Below are positions 50,173 through 58,729 of a stretch of 64,000 nucleotides of DNA, piece after piece. The notes beneath the pieces are model-generated. The model saw only the letters and a program-made list of their open reading frames with translations. It had not been told where the DNA came from and searched no databases. The translations under genes were made by a program, and so were the position numbers. Position 1 is the first letter of the stretch. Each line of letters opens with the position of its first letter. Origin of the DNA: Amycolatopsis orientalis DSM 43388 (GTDB taxonomy: Bacteria > Actinomycetota > Actinomycetes > Mycobacteriales > Pseudonocardiaceae); assembly GCF_000411975.1 (NCBI RefSeq), contig NZ_ASXG01000145.1, positions 1 to 64,000 on the forward strand, given 5' to 3'.

Positions 50173-50403
50173 GTGACCGACGAAGAGCTCATCATCGAGT
50201 TCGCCCTCACCCGGCTGGACAACCCGAGCCTCGACCTCGAGGAGGTCGCGGCGCTCCTCGTCCGCCGCGTCGGACCGGACCGCATGCTCGACTTCGCCGC
50301 GCGCAACCTCGAGACACGCGGCGAACTGCGCGGAGCGATGTTCGAATCGGCGGTCGAACACGTCTTGCGCGTCGTCCTGACGCTGCGCGGCCCGGCTGAC
50401 TGA
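50173..50403 (+). CDS. Hypothetical small helical protein
   Basis: 76 aa. IIEFALTRLDNPSLDLEEVAALLVRRVGPDRMLDFA reads as two amphipathic helices. Host-like codon use. No family recognised. Confidence 0.65.
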   Translation: MTDEELIIEFALTRLDNPSLDLEEVAALLVRRVGPDRMLDFAARNLETRGELRGAMFESAVEHVLRVVLTLRGPAD

Positions 50404-51378
50404 GCTGTGGCCTGCGCGGGCAAGCCCGGCGATTGGCTGGAGTTGAGGACAAAACCGGAGGCGGAAGGTCGGCAAAGACGCTGATGGCCGCCTCCGCGCT
50501 GGGTATCGCCGGGATCGCCGCGCGCATCCGGAAGGGCGGCAAGCTCTGAGGCATCGAACTGGTGCCGAGGTCGCAAGCACGTAGTGCCCAACGCGCGCGT
50601 TCGCCCGCTCGCTGCTGGACCTGAAGCGGGACGCGGATGACCGCATCCGGACGGAACTCGGCGCGGCGGCATCGAAATCCGCGGCGCAGCCGCTGCCGGA
50701 AGACCGCGATCGGCGTGTCCGTGCGGACAGCTGGTCGAGGCGAGCGTTCCGGTGCCGCCGATGTTCCGCGGAAGATGGTCGACGAACGCTCGTGTTTCCG
50801 GACCGGGATTTCTCTCCGGTCACCGTCGCGGTGAAGCAACGGGAGAACCCCCGAGTCCTTTTCGGACTGTCCGCGCTCGCGCGTCGCCGCTGGTCACCGC
50901 CCCGGGGAAAGAAAATCGTACCCTTTTCCCCGTTCGCTCGTTCCGCTCCGGTCGATTCCATTGTGGACAATTTCCGCCCGCGCGGGCGCGGTTCCTGGGA
51001 CGAATTGGCGAACTGGGAAATGGTTGCCCGGGTGCGGTAGCCGTCACATTACGGCGGGTGCCCGGCGAAAACCCTCCGAAGGATCACTCCTCCGGGTGGA
51101 GCACGGCGCAATCCGCCATCGGGGCCTCGGTTCCGGTAGCTCAGCGTGAGAAACCCTCGGTGAAGCGGCCGTGTTACATCACTCTTTAGTGGTGAAATTG
51201 CGATAATTGTGGTCACGGGAACCGGCTGGCGGGCGCGCTCCGCGACGGATCTTGCTTTGCGTTTCCCGGGCGTCTTGATAATGTCGCGGCCTGCCCGGGA
51301 CCGGCAGTTGTGCTCGGTCACGCGTGGATTCGGGGATCCGTGCGCCGGCTTCATTCTTGATGTTCGGAAGGACAATTC
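50404..51378 (+). other. 975-bp stretch without a confident gene; possible coding remnants and a promoter
   Basis: Around 50430-50548 a plus-strand frame ends in AASALGIAGIAARIRKGGKL and around 50590-50740 another reads RAFARSLLDLKRDADDRIRT; both show coding-like bias but no start or continuity, so they look like decayed genes. Near 51175-51207, CATCACT/AGTGGTG dyads precede GATAAT (51202-51207), a good -10 for the secreted protein at 51379 with a ~165-nt leader. Confidence 0.5.
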
Positions 51379-52206
51379 ATGCGTTCTGCCCTGCTGCGCG
51401 GACGGACCGTAGCGGTCGCCGTTCCCGCGCTGGCTCTGCTCGCCACCGCCGTCGCCCCGTCGGCGCTCGCCGCCGAGGCCCCCGCCGGGTCGGCCTACGG
51501 CGCGTCCGCCTCGGTCTCGCTGCTGCCCGGCGTGCTCGGCGACAAGGGGATCACGGTCGACACCGGCAAGATCGCGCCCTCCTCGACCGAGGGCCCGGAG
51601 TCCGCTGAGGTGGTGAACGTTCCGCTGAAGGGCCTGGTCACGGCGAAGGCGATCAGCAGCTCGGCGAAGCAGGACGGCAGCAACGGCCCGGTCGACGCCA
51701 AGGCCCTGATCGTCGACGCCGCGCTCCCGGTGCTCGCCCCGCTCGCCGGCGCCACCCCCAAGGCCCGCGTGATCAGCTCCGAGTGCAAGTCCACGCCGGA
51801 CGGCATCACCGCCTCGTCCGAGCTGGTCGGCCTCGACCTCGGCAAGATCGGCAAGCTCCCGGTCTCGACCAAGCCGAACCAGAAGCTCGGCATCGACGGC
51901 GTGCTGCAGGTGATCGTCAACGAGCAGATCAAGCACTCCGACGGCAGCCTCACCGTGAACGCGCTGCACATCAAGCTCCTCGGCGGCGACGCCACCGGCG
52001 CGCTCGGCAAGGGCGACATCGTGCTCGCCTCGGCCACCTGCGCCAAGGTCGCGGGCAACCCGACCACTCCGCCGACCACCCAGCCGAGCGAGCCGGGCAA
52101 GCCGAGCGCGACCCCGCCCGCCCAGGGTCCCGGCCAGGTCAAGGTCGTGCCGGTCGGCGCTCCGGAGACCGGCGACGGCACGCTGGCCGCGGTGACCGCC
52201 AAGTGA
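51379..52206 (+). CDS. Secreted surface protein, putative sortase F substrate
   Basis: 275 aa. Signal peptide ~1-31 (LALLATAVAPSALAAEA). A beta-rich body with a two-Cys pair (SSECKS, SATCAK) resembles choice-of-anchor P adhesin-like proteins. A Pro/Thr linker (~227-250) leads to APETGDGTLAAVTAK at the C-terminus: an LPXTG-like pentapeptide without the hydrophobic helix or Arg tail. It overlaps the sortase gene by 4 bp. Confidence 0.78.
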   Translation: MRSALLRGRTVAVAVPALALLATAVAPSALAAEAPAGSAYGASASVSLLPGVLGDKGITVDTGKIAPSSTEGPESAEVVNVPLKGLVTAKAISSSAKQDGSNGPVDAKALIVDAALPVLAPLAGATPKARVISSECKSTPDGITASSELVGLDLGKIGKLPVSTKPNQKLGIDGVLQVIVNEQIKHSDGSLTVNALHIKLLGGDATGALGKGDIVLASATCAKVAGNPTTPPTTQPSEPGKPSATPPAQGPGQVKVVPVGAPETGDGTLAAVTAK

Positions 52207-52784
52207 CGCGTTCCCGGTTCGGGCTTTTCGCGCTCCTGCTGGCTTTCGTCGCGAACTTCGCCCTGCTGGGCTGCGGTTCGGCGGACACCCCGCCCGCCGC
52301 GGCCCCGGCGAGTTCCGCGGCGGCGGCCCAGGAGGTCGCGGACCCGGTCTCGCTCGACGTTCCCAGCATCGACGCGCATTCGTCGCTGGTGCCGCTCGGC
52401 CTCAACGACGACAAGACCGTGCAGGTGCCGCCGGTGGACCAGCCGCTGCAGGCGGGCTGGTATCACTTCGGCCCCAAACCGGGCCAGATCGGGCCGGCGG
52501 TCGTCCTCGGCCACATCGACGGCAACCACCAGAAGGGTATTTTCTGGCGGCTGCACGAGATGAAGAAGGGCGACAAGGTCGTCATCGGGCGCAAGGACGG
52601 GTCGAAGGCCACGTTCACGGTGACCAAGGTCGACCAGATCGCGAAGAAGACGTTCCCCACCGAAGCCGTGTACGGCAACACGTCCGATTCGCAGATCCGG
52701 CTGATCACCTGCGGCGGCGCGTTCGACCCGGAGAAGAAGAGCTATCTCGACAATATCATCGTGTACGGCACGCTCGACAGCTGA
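52203..52784 (+). CDS. Class F sortase with lipobox
   Basis: 193 aa. The signal sequence ends LLGC, so C24 is a likely lipidation site and the enzyme a membrane-tethered lipoprotein. The sortase core has H104 (VLGHIDG), C170 (IRLITCGG) and R166. Class F sortases are actinobacterial transpeptidases of unclear substrates. Translational coupling to the upstream secreted protein makes that its likely partner. Confidence 0.85.
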   Translation: MTRSRFGLFALLLAFVANFALLGCGSADTPPAAAPASSAAAAQEVADPVSLDVPSIDAHSSLVPLGLNDDKTVQVPPVDQPLQAGWYHFGPKPGQIGPAVVLGHIDGNHQKGIFWRLHEMKKGDKVVIGRKDGSKATFTVTKVDQIAKKTFPTEAVYGNTSDSQIRLITCGGAFDPEKKSYLDNIIVYGTLDS

Positions 52785-52848
52785 GCGGTGCCGGCCGGTA
52801 CCGGGGCCTCGTCGTTTCGCGCTCGGGCGAAGCGGCGGGGCCCCTCCG

Positions 52849-53343
52849 TCATTCCCCGGCGAGTTCGTCGGTCGCGGCGCGGCCCGCTTCGGCGGTGCGG
52901 CGCAGGAAACCGGCGATCAGCATGAGTTCCTCTTCGGTGTACCCGGCGCACAGATCGTCCATCGCCGAGTTCATCCCGCTGTACACGCGAAACACTTCCT
53001 GCGTGCGGCCCGGCACCGCGCGCACGGTGACCGCGCGCCGGTCGGCAGCGTCGGGATCCCGTTCGCGCACAATCCATCCGCCGCGCTGCAGCCGGTCGAG
53101 GATGCCGGTCACGGTCGCCGGATGCAGGCCCGCCCGGCGGGCGAGCGCGCTCGGGCTGAGCGGTCCGGCGGAGGAAATCAGTTCGAGGCAGTCGAGATCG
53201 ACGTCCTTGAGTTTCAGCCGTCCGCCGACCTGGTGGTTCAGCAGCGACAGCTGATTGCGCAGTTCCCGCAGAGACTCCTTGAGGGCCACTGTGGTGCGCC
53301 GCCTGCGCCGCGCCGTCTCCGTTCCGGATGCTCCGGACGCCAT
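52849..53343 (-). CDS. MarR family transcriptional regulator
   Basis: 164 aa. Winged helix with LSPSALARRAGLHPATVTGILDR and the DxRxxxV wing (DPDAADRRAVTV), flanked by dimerisation helices. Likely ligand-responsive repressor. The palindromes before the DHA2 transporter at 55249 are possible targets. Confidence 0.9.
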   Translation of the reverse strand: MASGASGTETARRRRRTTVALKESLRELRNQLSLLNHQVGGRLKLKDVDLDCLELISSAGPLSPSALARRAGLHPATVTGILDRLQRGGWIVRERDPDAADRRAVTVRAVPGRTQEVFRVYSGMNSAMDDLCAGYTEEELMLIAGFLRRTAEAGRAATDELAGE

Positions 53344-53384
53344 CTGCTCCGCCCTCCCGTTTCTCGCGGGTCAGCGTAGCCGGG

Positions 53385-53627
53385 TCAGGCAGCGGCGAGC
53401 AGCGCTTCCCCGGCCGGGGTCAGCACGGCGGGCACCGGGCGCCCGACCGGTCCCGGTTCCTTCGCGCGCAGCAGGCCGGCGTGCGCCAGCGCGTGCGCGG
53501 TGAACTGGTCGCTGCACGGCAGGCCGTCGACGAACAGATCCGGCTCGCAGCTGCAGGTCAGCCGTCCGCGGCCGGCGGCGACGGCACGCAGCATCGAGAT
53601 CCCGCGGCGGGTGACGGTGGTGTCCAT
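53385..53627 (-). CDS. Small hypothetical protein with Cys pair
   Basis: 80 aa from ATG 53627, after GAGGAGGC. Contains LTCSCEPDLFVDGLPCSDQF and a C-terminal AVLTPAGEALLAA as in winged-helix tails. Could be a short DNA-binding or metal-binding protein. Divergent from the FAD oxidase gene. Confidence 0.6.
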   Translation of the reverse strand: MDTTVTRRGISMLRAVAAGRGRLTCSCEPDLFVDGLPCSDQFTAHALAHAGLLRAKEPGPVGRPVPAVLTPAGEALLAAA

Positions 53628-53729
53628 GGCTGCCTCCTCGAAACTCGCTCTCACCGATACGTCGAACGAGCCACGCGGATTTCGACCTAACCTGGCGGGG
53701 AAACAGACCGGAAAAACGCGGGAGCCCCC

Positions 53730-55115
53730 ATGCTGATCGACGACCTGCACACCGTCCTGCCGGACGACCGGATCGTGCGGGATCCCGACGTGCTGCGCAG
53801 CTATGCGCACGACGAAGCGGAGTGGGCTCCGTACGGCGAACCGGTGGCCCTGGTCCGCCCGCGCACTGCCGACGAGGTGCAGGCGACCGTGCGGCAATGC
53901 ATCAAACACGGCACGCCGATCGTGCCGCGCGGCGCGGGGACCGGGCTGTCCGGCGGGGCGAACGCGCTGTCCGGCTGCGTTGTGCTGGCGACCGACCGGA
54001 TGACCGCGATCAAGGAGATCGACCCGGTGGAACGGCTCGCCGTGGTCGAACCCGGCGTGGTCAACGACGATCTGCGCGCGGCCTGCGCGGAACACGGGCT
54101 GTGGTACCCGCCGGACCCGGCCAGCTCGCCATGGTCGACGATCGGCGGCAACGTCGCGACCAACGCGGGCGGCGTGTGCTGCGTGAAGTACGGCGTGACC
54201 CGCGATTACGTGCTCGGGCTGCAGATCGTGACCGGGACCGGTGAACTCGTCCGGCTCGGCCGCCGCACCGCGAAGGGCGTGGCCGGATACGACCTCGCCG
54301 GGCTGATGGTCGGGTCGGAGGGAACGCTCGGCGTCATCACCGAAATCACCGTGCGGCTGCGGGCGAAGCGAGCTCCGGAGGCGACCGTCGCCGGGTACTT
54401 CGACTCGACGGTCGCGGCGGGGGAGGCGGCAGCGGCGATCCGCGCGGCCGGGATCGTGCCCTCGGCGCTCGAACTCGTGGACCGGCATTGCCTGGCCGCG
54501 GTGGACGCGTGGAAGAACATGGGCTTGTCCGCCGACGCGAACGTGGTGCTGCTCGGCCGCAGCGACGTGCCGGGCGGGCACGAGGCCGCGGTCATGGTGG
54601 AGTGCTTCGAGAAGGCGGGCGCGACCTGGGCCGCGCAGTCGACCGACGAGGCGGAGGCGGACGCGTTGTTCGCCGCCCGGCGGCTGGCGTACCCGGCGCT
54701 CGAACGGCTCGGCCCGGTGCTCACCGAGGACGTCTGCGTGCCGACGCATTTGGTGCCGGACATGCTCGCCCGGATCGATGCGGCGGCGCAGCGGCACAAT
54801 ACGCAAATCGCCAATATCGCGCATATCGGCGACGGGAATCTGCATCCGCTGCTGATTACGCCGTCCGGGGACGACGACGCGCAGCGCCGCGCGCAGGCCG
54901 CGTTCGACGACATCGTCGCCGACGCGCTCGCGCTCGGCGGGACGGTCACCGGCGAGCACGGCGTCGGCCTGCTGAAGCGGCCCGGCCTCGAAAAAGAGCT
55001 CGGACCAGCGGTTCTCGACCTGCACCAGGCGGTGAAGAACGCCCTCGATCCGCACGGGATCCTCAATCCGGGGAAGGTCGTCGGGGGCCCGCTCAGCGGT
55101 AACTCGACCGAGTGA
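53730..55115 (+). CDS. FAD-linked oxidase, glycolate/lactate dehydrogenase GlcD-like
   Basis: 461 aa. PCMH-type FAD domain (PRGAGTGLSGGANALSGC, DPASSPWSTIGGNVATNAGG) and the VAO C-terminal domain ending THLVPDMLARID ... HIGDGNLHP and GEHGVGLLKR, with the His pair of the 2-hydroxyacid site. Oxidises glycolate or D-lactate; no GlcE/GlcF partners nearby. ATG start after GGGAGCC. Confidence 0.88.
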   Translation: MLIDDLHTVLPDDRIVRDPDVLRSYAHDEAEWAPYGEPVALVRPRTADEVQATVRQCIKHGTPIVPRGAGTGLSGGANALSGCVVLATDRMTAIKEIDPVERLAVVEPGVVNDDLRAACAEHGLWYPPDPASSPWSTIGGNVATNAGGVCCVKYGVTRDYVLGLQIVTGTGELVRLGRRTAKGVAGYDLAGLMVGSEGTLGVITEITVRLRAKRAPEATVAGYFDSTVAAGEAAAAIRAAGIVPSALELVDRHCLAAVDAWKNMGLSADANVVLLGRSDVPGGHEAAVMVECFEKAGATWAAQSTDEAEADALFAARRLAYPALERLGPVLTEDVCVPTHLVPDMLARIDAAAQRHNTQIANIAHIGDGNLHPLLITPSGDDDAQRRAQAAFDDIVADALALGGTVTGEHGVGLLKRPGLEKELGPAVLDLHQAVKNALDPHGILNPGKVVGGPLSGNSTE

Positions 55116-55179
55116 AAGTAAACAGTCCACAAAGGATAGTCACGCGTTTGTGACCCTTGTCTCCCAGTCGTTTTCTTTT

Positions 55180-55220
55180 GTTGGTTGCCTGCCGCAACCA
55201 ACTTGCTTAGCCTAGCTAAG
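55180..55220 (+). promoter_or_regulatory. Two palindromic operators over the DHA2 transporter promoter
   Basis: GTTGGTTGC (55180-55188) and GCAACCAAC (55194-55202) form one dyad; CTTAGC (55206-55211) and GCTAAG (55215-55220) form a second. TTGCCT (55185-55190) and TAGCCT (55208-55213), 17 bp apart, make the promoter, so each dyad covers one element. The CTTAGCnnnGCTAAG form resembles MarR-type sites. Confidence 0.65.
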
Positions 55221-55248
55221 GGAACGGCTGGGAGAGGGGTTTTCGACA

Positions 55249-57015
55249 GTGGCGGAGCGCAGGACTTATTCGATCGCGGAACTCGGTCCGCGGTACAAGT
55301 GGATCGCGCTGTCCAACACGACGCTCGGGATGCTGATCGCGACGATCAACTCGTCCATCGTGCTGATCGCGCTGCCCGACATCTTCAAGGGCATCGGCAT
55401 CAATCCGCTGGAGCCGTCGAACACGAGCTACCTGCTGTGGATGATCATGGGCTTCCTCGTGGTCACCGCGGTGCTGGTGGTGGCGTTCGGCAGGCTCGGC
55501 GACATGTACGGCCGGGCCAGGATGTACAACCTCGGCTTCGCCGTGTTCACCGTTTCCTCGATCATGCTGGCGATCACCTGGTTCGACGGCGACGCGGCCG
55601 CGCTGTGGCTGATCGGCTGGCGGATTGTGCAGGGCGTCGGCGGCGCGTTCCTGATGGCGAACTCGTCGGCCATCCTCACCGACGCGTTCCCGGCCAACCA
55701 GCGCGGGCTCGCGCTCGGCATGAACGGCGTCGCGGCCATCGCGGGCTCGTTCCTCGGCCTCGTGGTCGGCGGTGTGCTGGCGCCGGTGGACTGGAACCTG
55801 ATCTTCCTGGTGTCGGTGCCGTTCGGCGTGATCGGCACGGTGTGGGCGTACGTCAAACTCCACGACACCGGCGTCCGCCAGCACGCGAAAATGGACTGGT
55901 GGGGCAACATCACCTTCGCGGTCGGCCTCATCTCCGTGCTGGTGGGGATCACCTACGGAATCCAGCCGTACGGCACTTCGCAGACCGGCTGGGGCAGCCC
56001 GATGGTGCTGTCCTGCCTGATCGGCGGAGCCGCGGTGCTGGTCGCGTTCGTGGTGATCGAGACGAAGGTGCCGAACCCGCTGTTCCGGCTGTCGCTGTTC
56101 CGGATCCGCTCGTTCAGCTGGGGCAATCTGGCGAACCTGACGGCGTCGCTCGGCCGCGGCGGGCTGCAGTTCGTGCTGATCATCTGGCTGCAGGGAATCT
56201 GGTTGCCGCAGCACGGTTTCACCTTCGAGCAGACGCCGCTGTGGGCAGGGATCTACATGCTGCCGCTGACCATCGGCTTCCTGGTGGCCGCGCCGACGTC
56301 CGGCATCCTGTCCGACCGGATCGGCAGCCGCGCGCTCGCCTCCGGCGGCCTGGTCCTCACCGCGCTCACGTTCCTGCTGCTGACGCTGCTGCCGGTGAAC
56401 TTCGACTACTGGGCGTTCGCCGGGATCCTGCTGCTCAACGGCATCGGCATGGGCATGTTCTCCTCGCCGAACCGGGCCGAGGTGATGAACAGCCTTCCCG
56501 CCGACGCACGCGGGTCCGGCGCGGGCATGATGACCACCTTCCAGAACGCCGCGATGGTGCTGTCGATCGGCTTCTTCTTCAGCCTGATCATCGCCGGCCT
56601 GTCCGACCACCTGCCGGTCGCGATGTCGCAGGGCCTGACCCAGCACGGCGTTCCCGAGGCGGCCGCGCAACAGGTCGCCCACCTGCCGGCGGTCGCGGTG
56701 CTGTTCGCGGCGTTCCTCGGCTACAACCCGATCCAGCAGCTGCTGGGCGGCCAGCTCGCGCACCTGCCCGCCGACCAGGCGAGCTTCCTGACCGGCCGCA
56801 GCTTCTTCCCGAACCTGATCTCGGGCCCGTTCCAGGACGGCCTCGCGGTGGCGTTCGGCTTCGCGATCGCGGTGTGCCTGATCGGCGCGGTGGCGTCGCT
56901 GCTGACGAAGGACACGAAGAAGGCGCCGGAATCGGTGGGGGAGGAACTGGCCGCGGTGGCTGGGGAATCCGGTGGCGGACCTAGCGAGCTGGTGTCTCCC
57001 CGGAGCGACCGGTAG
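55249..57015 (+). CDS. MFS drug/proton antiporter, DHA2 family (14 TM)
   Basis: 588 aa with about 14 membrane helices. Motif A reads GRLGDMYGRARMY and motif C falls in the LGLVVGGVLAPVDWNLIFL region. EmrB/QacA-type exporters expel drugs or lipophilic compounds with proton exchange. GTG start after GGGAGAGG. Two operator dyads upstream predict drug-responsive derepression. Confidence 0.9.
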   Translation: MAERRTYSIAELGPRYKWIALSNTTLGMLIATINSSIVLIALPDIFKGIGINPLEPSNTSYLLWMIMGFLVVTAVLVVAFGRLGDMYGRARMYNLGFAVFTVSSIMLAITWFDGDAAALWLIGWRIVQGVGGAFLMANSSAILTDAFPANQRGLALGMNGVAAIAGSFLGLVVGGVLAPVDWNLIFLVSVPFGVIGTVWAYVKLHDTGVRQHAKMDWWGNITFAVGLISVLVGITYGIQPYGTSQTGWGSPMVLSCLIGGAAVLVAFVVIETKVPNPLFRLSLFRIRSFSWGNLANLTASLGRGGLQFVLIIWLQGIWLPQHGFTFEQTPLWAGIYMLPLTIGFLVAAPTSGILSDRIGSRALASGGLVLTALTFLLLTLLPVNFDYWAFAGILLLNGIGMGMFSSPNRAEVMNSLPADARGSGAGMMTTFQNAAMVLSIGFFFSLIIAGLSDHLPVAMSQGLTQHGVPEAAAQQVAHLPAVAVLFAAFLGYNPIQQLLGGQLAHLPADQASFLTGRSFFPNLISGPFQDGLAVAFGFAIAVCLIGAVASLLTKDTKKAPESVGEELAAVAGESGGGPSELVSPRSDR

Positions 57016-57205
57016 CGGCGTCCGGCCAGAGCACGGCTTGGGCGACGATCACGTTCTCGCCGTTGAAGGTCACCGCGGGGCCCTCGTGCAGGCGATAGCC
57101 GAGCGCGAGGGCTTCGCTGACTCGTCGGCAGAAGGCGGCGTCGTCGGGACCGGTGAGGACTCGGTAGACGGGGAGACCGTCCGGGGGCGTGCTCATGCCG
57201 GTCAT
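56981..57205 (-). CDS. DUF1737 domain protein
   Basis: 74 aa from ATG 57205; internal ATG 57196 is an alternative. YRVLTGPDDAAFCRRVSEALALGYRLHEGPAVTFNGE matches DUF1737. The ATG overlaps the stop of the barstar-like gene by 4 bp. Its end overlaps the transporter gene by 35 bp. Confidence 0.8.
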   Translation of the reverse strand: MTGMSTPPDGLPVYRVLTGPDDAAFCRRVSEALALGYRLHEGPAVTFNGENVIVAQAVLWPDAATGRSGETPAR

Positions 57206-57624
57206 GATTTCAGGGGTGCCGCCGTCGCGGCTACGAAGATCGCCACGGACTTCCGTTGCCCCGGCGAGCCGTCCGGACACATCGGGATGTCGGTGAGGTC
57301 CCTCAGCACCGACAGGGCGACCGCGAACTCGTCCGGGGAGTTGTCGGCGAATTCCTTGCTGTCGAGCCAGACCAGAAGCAGTTTGTGCTCGGGGAGGCAG
57401 CGCATACCTTCCCAGAGCGAATCGGCGAGGGCGTCCCAGACGTTGACTTTCCCGAGCGGAGGGTCCGTCGGCAGCTGCGTCTCCACCTGGTCGAAGAACG
57501 ACTTCTTGCCGGGACCGACGCCTGACAAGACCAGCACCCGGAATCCCTCGCGACTTGCGTGGCGGGTCAACTCGCCAAGGTCGAGTTCGGCGACCACCGA
57601 AAGTCCCGGCTTGATCTCGTCCAT
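57202..57624 (-). CDS. Barstar-like protein
   Basis: 140 aa from ATG 57624. FRVLVLSGVGPGKKSFFDQVE and NVWDALADSLWEGM follow the barstar fold, where a loop-helix blocks a ribonuclease; KLLLVWLDSKEFADNS and the C-terminal strand fit. No barnase-like gene is nearby. Translationally coupled to the DUF1737 gene. Confidence 0.7.
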   Translation of the reverse strand: MDEIKPGLSVVAELDLGELTRHASREGFRVLVLSGVGPGKKSFFDQVETQLPTDPPLGKVNVWDALADSLWEGMRCLPEHKLLLVWLDSKEFADNSPDEFAVALSVLRDLTDIPMCPDGSPGQRKSVAIFVAATAAPLKS

Positions 57625-57665
57625 GGTCGCGTCAGCGTAGCGGCTGCGCGCCTGTGCGCCGGAAG

Positions 57666-58340
57666 TCACCAGCCGAAGCTGACCGAGCGGATCTTCACCG
57701 GGTGCCTGGGCGCGCCGTCGAGCGGGCCGTTCGGGTCGGCCGGGATGATGCCGTCCGCGACCATCCGGTCGAGGACCTCCATGCCGCGCACCACCTTGCC
57801 GAGCACCGAGTAGTTCGCCGGGATGTGCGCGAACGAGTGCACGATGAAGAACTCGCTGCCGTTCGTGCCCGGGCCCTGGTTGCCCATCGCGACGGTGCCG
57901 CGCTCGTAGGTTTCCTTGCCGGTCACCTCGTCCGGGAATTTGTAGCCCGGGCCGCCCTTTTCGACCTCGTAGATGTCGCCGCACTGCAGGACGCCGAGGC
58001 GTGCGGAGTTCGTCAGCCGCCAGCACTGCGAGCGGTCGTAGAAGTGCTGCAGCACCAGGCTGGTCATGTTCGCCACAGCGCACGGGGCCGCCCCGGCGCG
58101 GTTGAGCCGCACGGTGACCGGGCCGTAGTTGTAGTGGAAGGTGACGTCGACCGTTCCGCGGGTGAGCGCGAACGGCAGCGGACGCAGTACCGGGCGCGCC
58201 GCCGGGTTGTCCGGCGTCGGCGTGAAGGTGCAGCTCACCACTGGCGGCTTCGCCGAAGGGGCAGCGCTGGCCGGGGCCGCGGTGCACAGGGAAAGACCGG
58301 CGAGTACGGCGGCCGCGAGCGCGGCCCAGCGTGGCTTCAT
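57666..58340 (-). CDS. Secreted cyclophilin-type peptidyl-prolyl isomerase
   Basis: 224 aa from ATG 58340. Signal peptide ~1-27 (AALAAAVLAGLSLCTAAPAS). Cyclophilin signature GTVAMGNQGPGTNGSEFFIVHSFAHI and SVLGKVVRGMEVLDRM are intact; two extra Cys pairs suit an extracellular enzyme. Catalyses proline isomerisation in exported proteins. Confidence 0.87.
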   Translation of the reverse strand: MKPRWAALAAAVLAGLSLCTAAPASAAPSAKPPVVSCTFTPTPDNPAARPVLRPLPFALTRGTVDVTFHYNYGPVTVRLNRAGAAPCAVANMTSLVLQHFYDRSQCWRLTNSARLGVLQCGDIYEVEKGGPGYKFPDEVTGKETYERGTVAMGNQGPGTNGSEFFIVHSFAHIPANYSVLGKVVRGMEVLDRMVADGIIPADPNGPLDGAPRHPVKIRSVSFGW

Positions 58341-58381
58341 GGGCCCGGAAACTAGCGAAAGCGCGCTCCCGGCACCAGTGC

Positions 58382-58636
58382 TTACTTGCGCCAGGCGGTG
58401 CGGCTCTTGCGCAGGTCGAGCAGCAGAAGCAGGACGATGAACGCGGCCAGGCCGACGAGCCACACGTTCTCGGTGTTGTTCTCGTGGTTGCCCTTGAGCA
58501 TCAGCAGCAGGATGACCGCGGACACCCAGCCGGCGATGCGGGTGGCCTTCGGGAACGAGCCGTGCCAGCCCCACTCCGCCGACGGCTCGTCGCGCGGGTC
58601 GACCTCGGGGCGCTTCTCGACCGCCTTGCCTGCCAC
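58382..58636 (-). CDS. DUF2631 family membrane protein
   Basis: 84 aa. GTG 58636 sits 6 bases after GAAGGAG; the frame extends upstream without a ribosome site. PSAEWGWHG is the DUF2631 signature, followed by two membrane helices (ATRIAGWVSAVILLLMLKG, NVWLVGLAAFIVLLLLLDL). Typically next to dxr in actinobacteria, as here. Confidence 0.85.
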   Translation of the reverse strand: MAGKAVEKRPEVDPRDEPSAEWGWHGSFPKATRIAGWVSAVILLLMLKGNHENNTENVWLVGLAAFIVLLLLLDLRKSRTAWRK

Positions 58637-58715
58637 GACCACTCCTTCAAACCGCCTGACGTTGTGCCCTCGCATGATCCCACACCGCTGGCCGCCGCAC
58701 GGACACGACCCGGGC

Positions 58716-58721
58716 CATAAT
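58716..58721 (+). promoter_or_regulatory. -10 box (CATAAT) of dxr
   Basis: CATAAT ends 8 bases before the dxr ATG at 58730, so the dxr message would have almost no leader. Confidence 0.45.
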
Positions 58722-58729
58722 GCTTGCCG

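Noticed and set aside
57202..57624. Barnase-barstar toxin-immunity locus
   Set aside because: No barnase-like or polymorphic-toxin gene is present nearby; only the barstar-like partner is seen.
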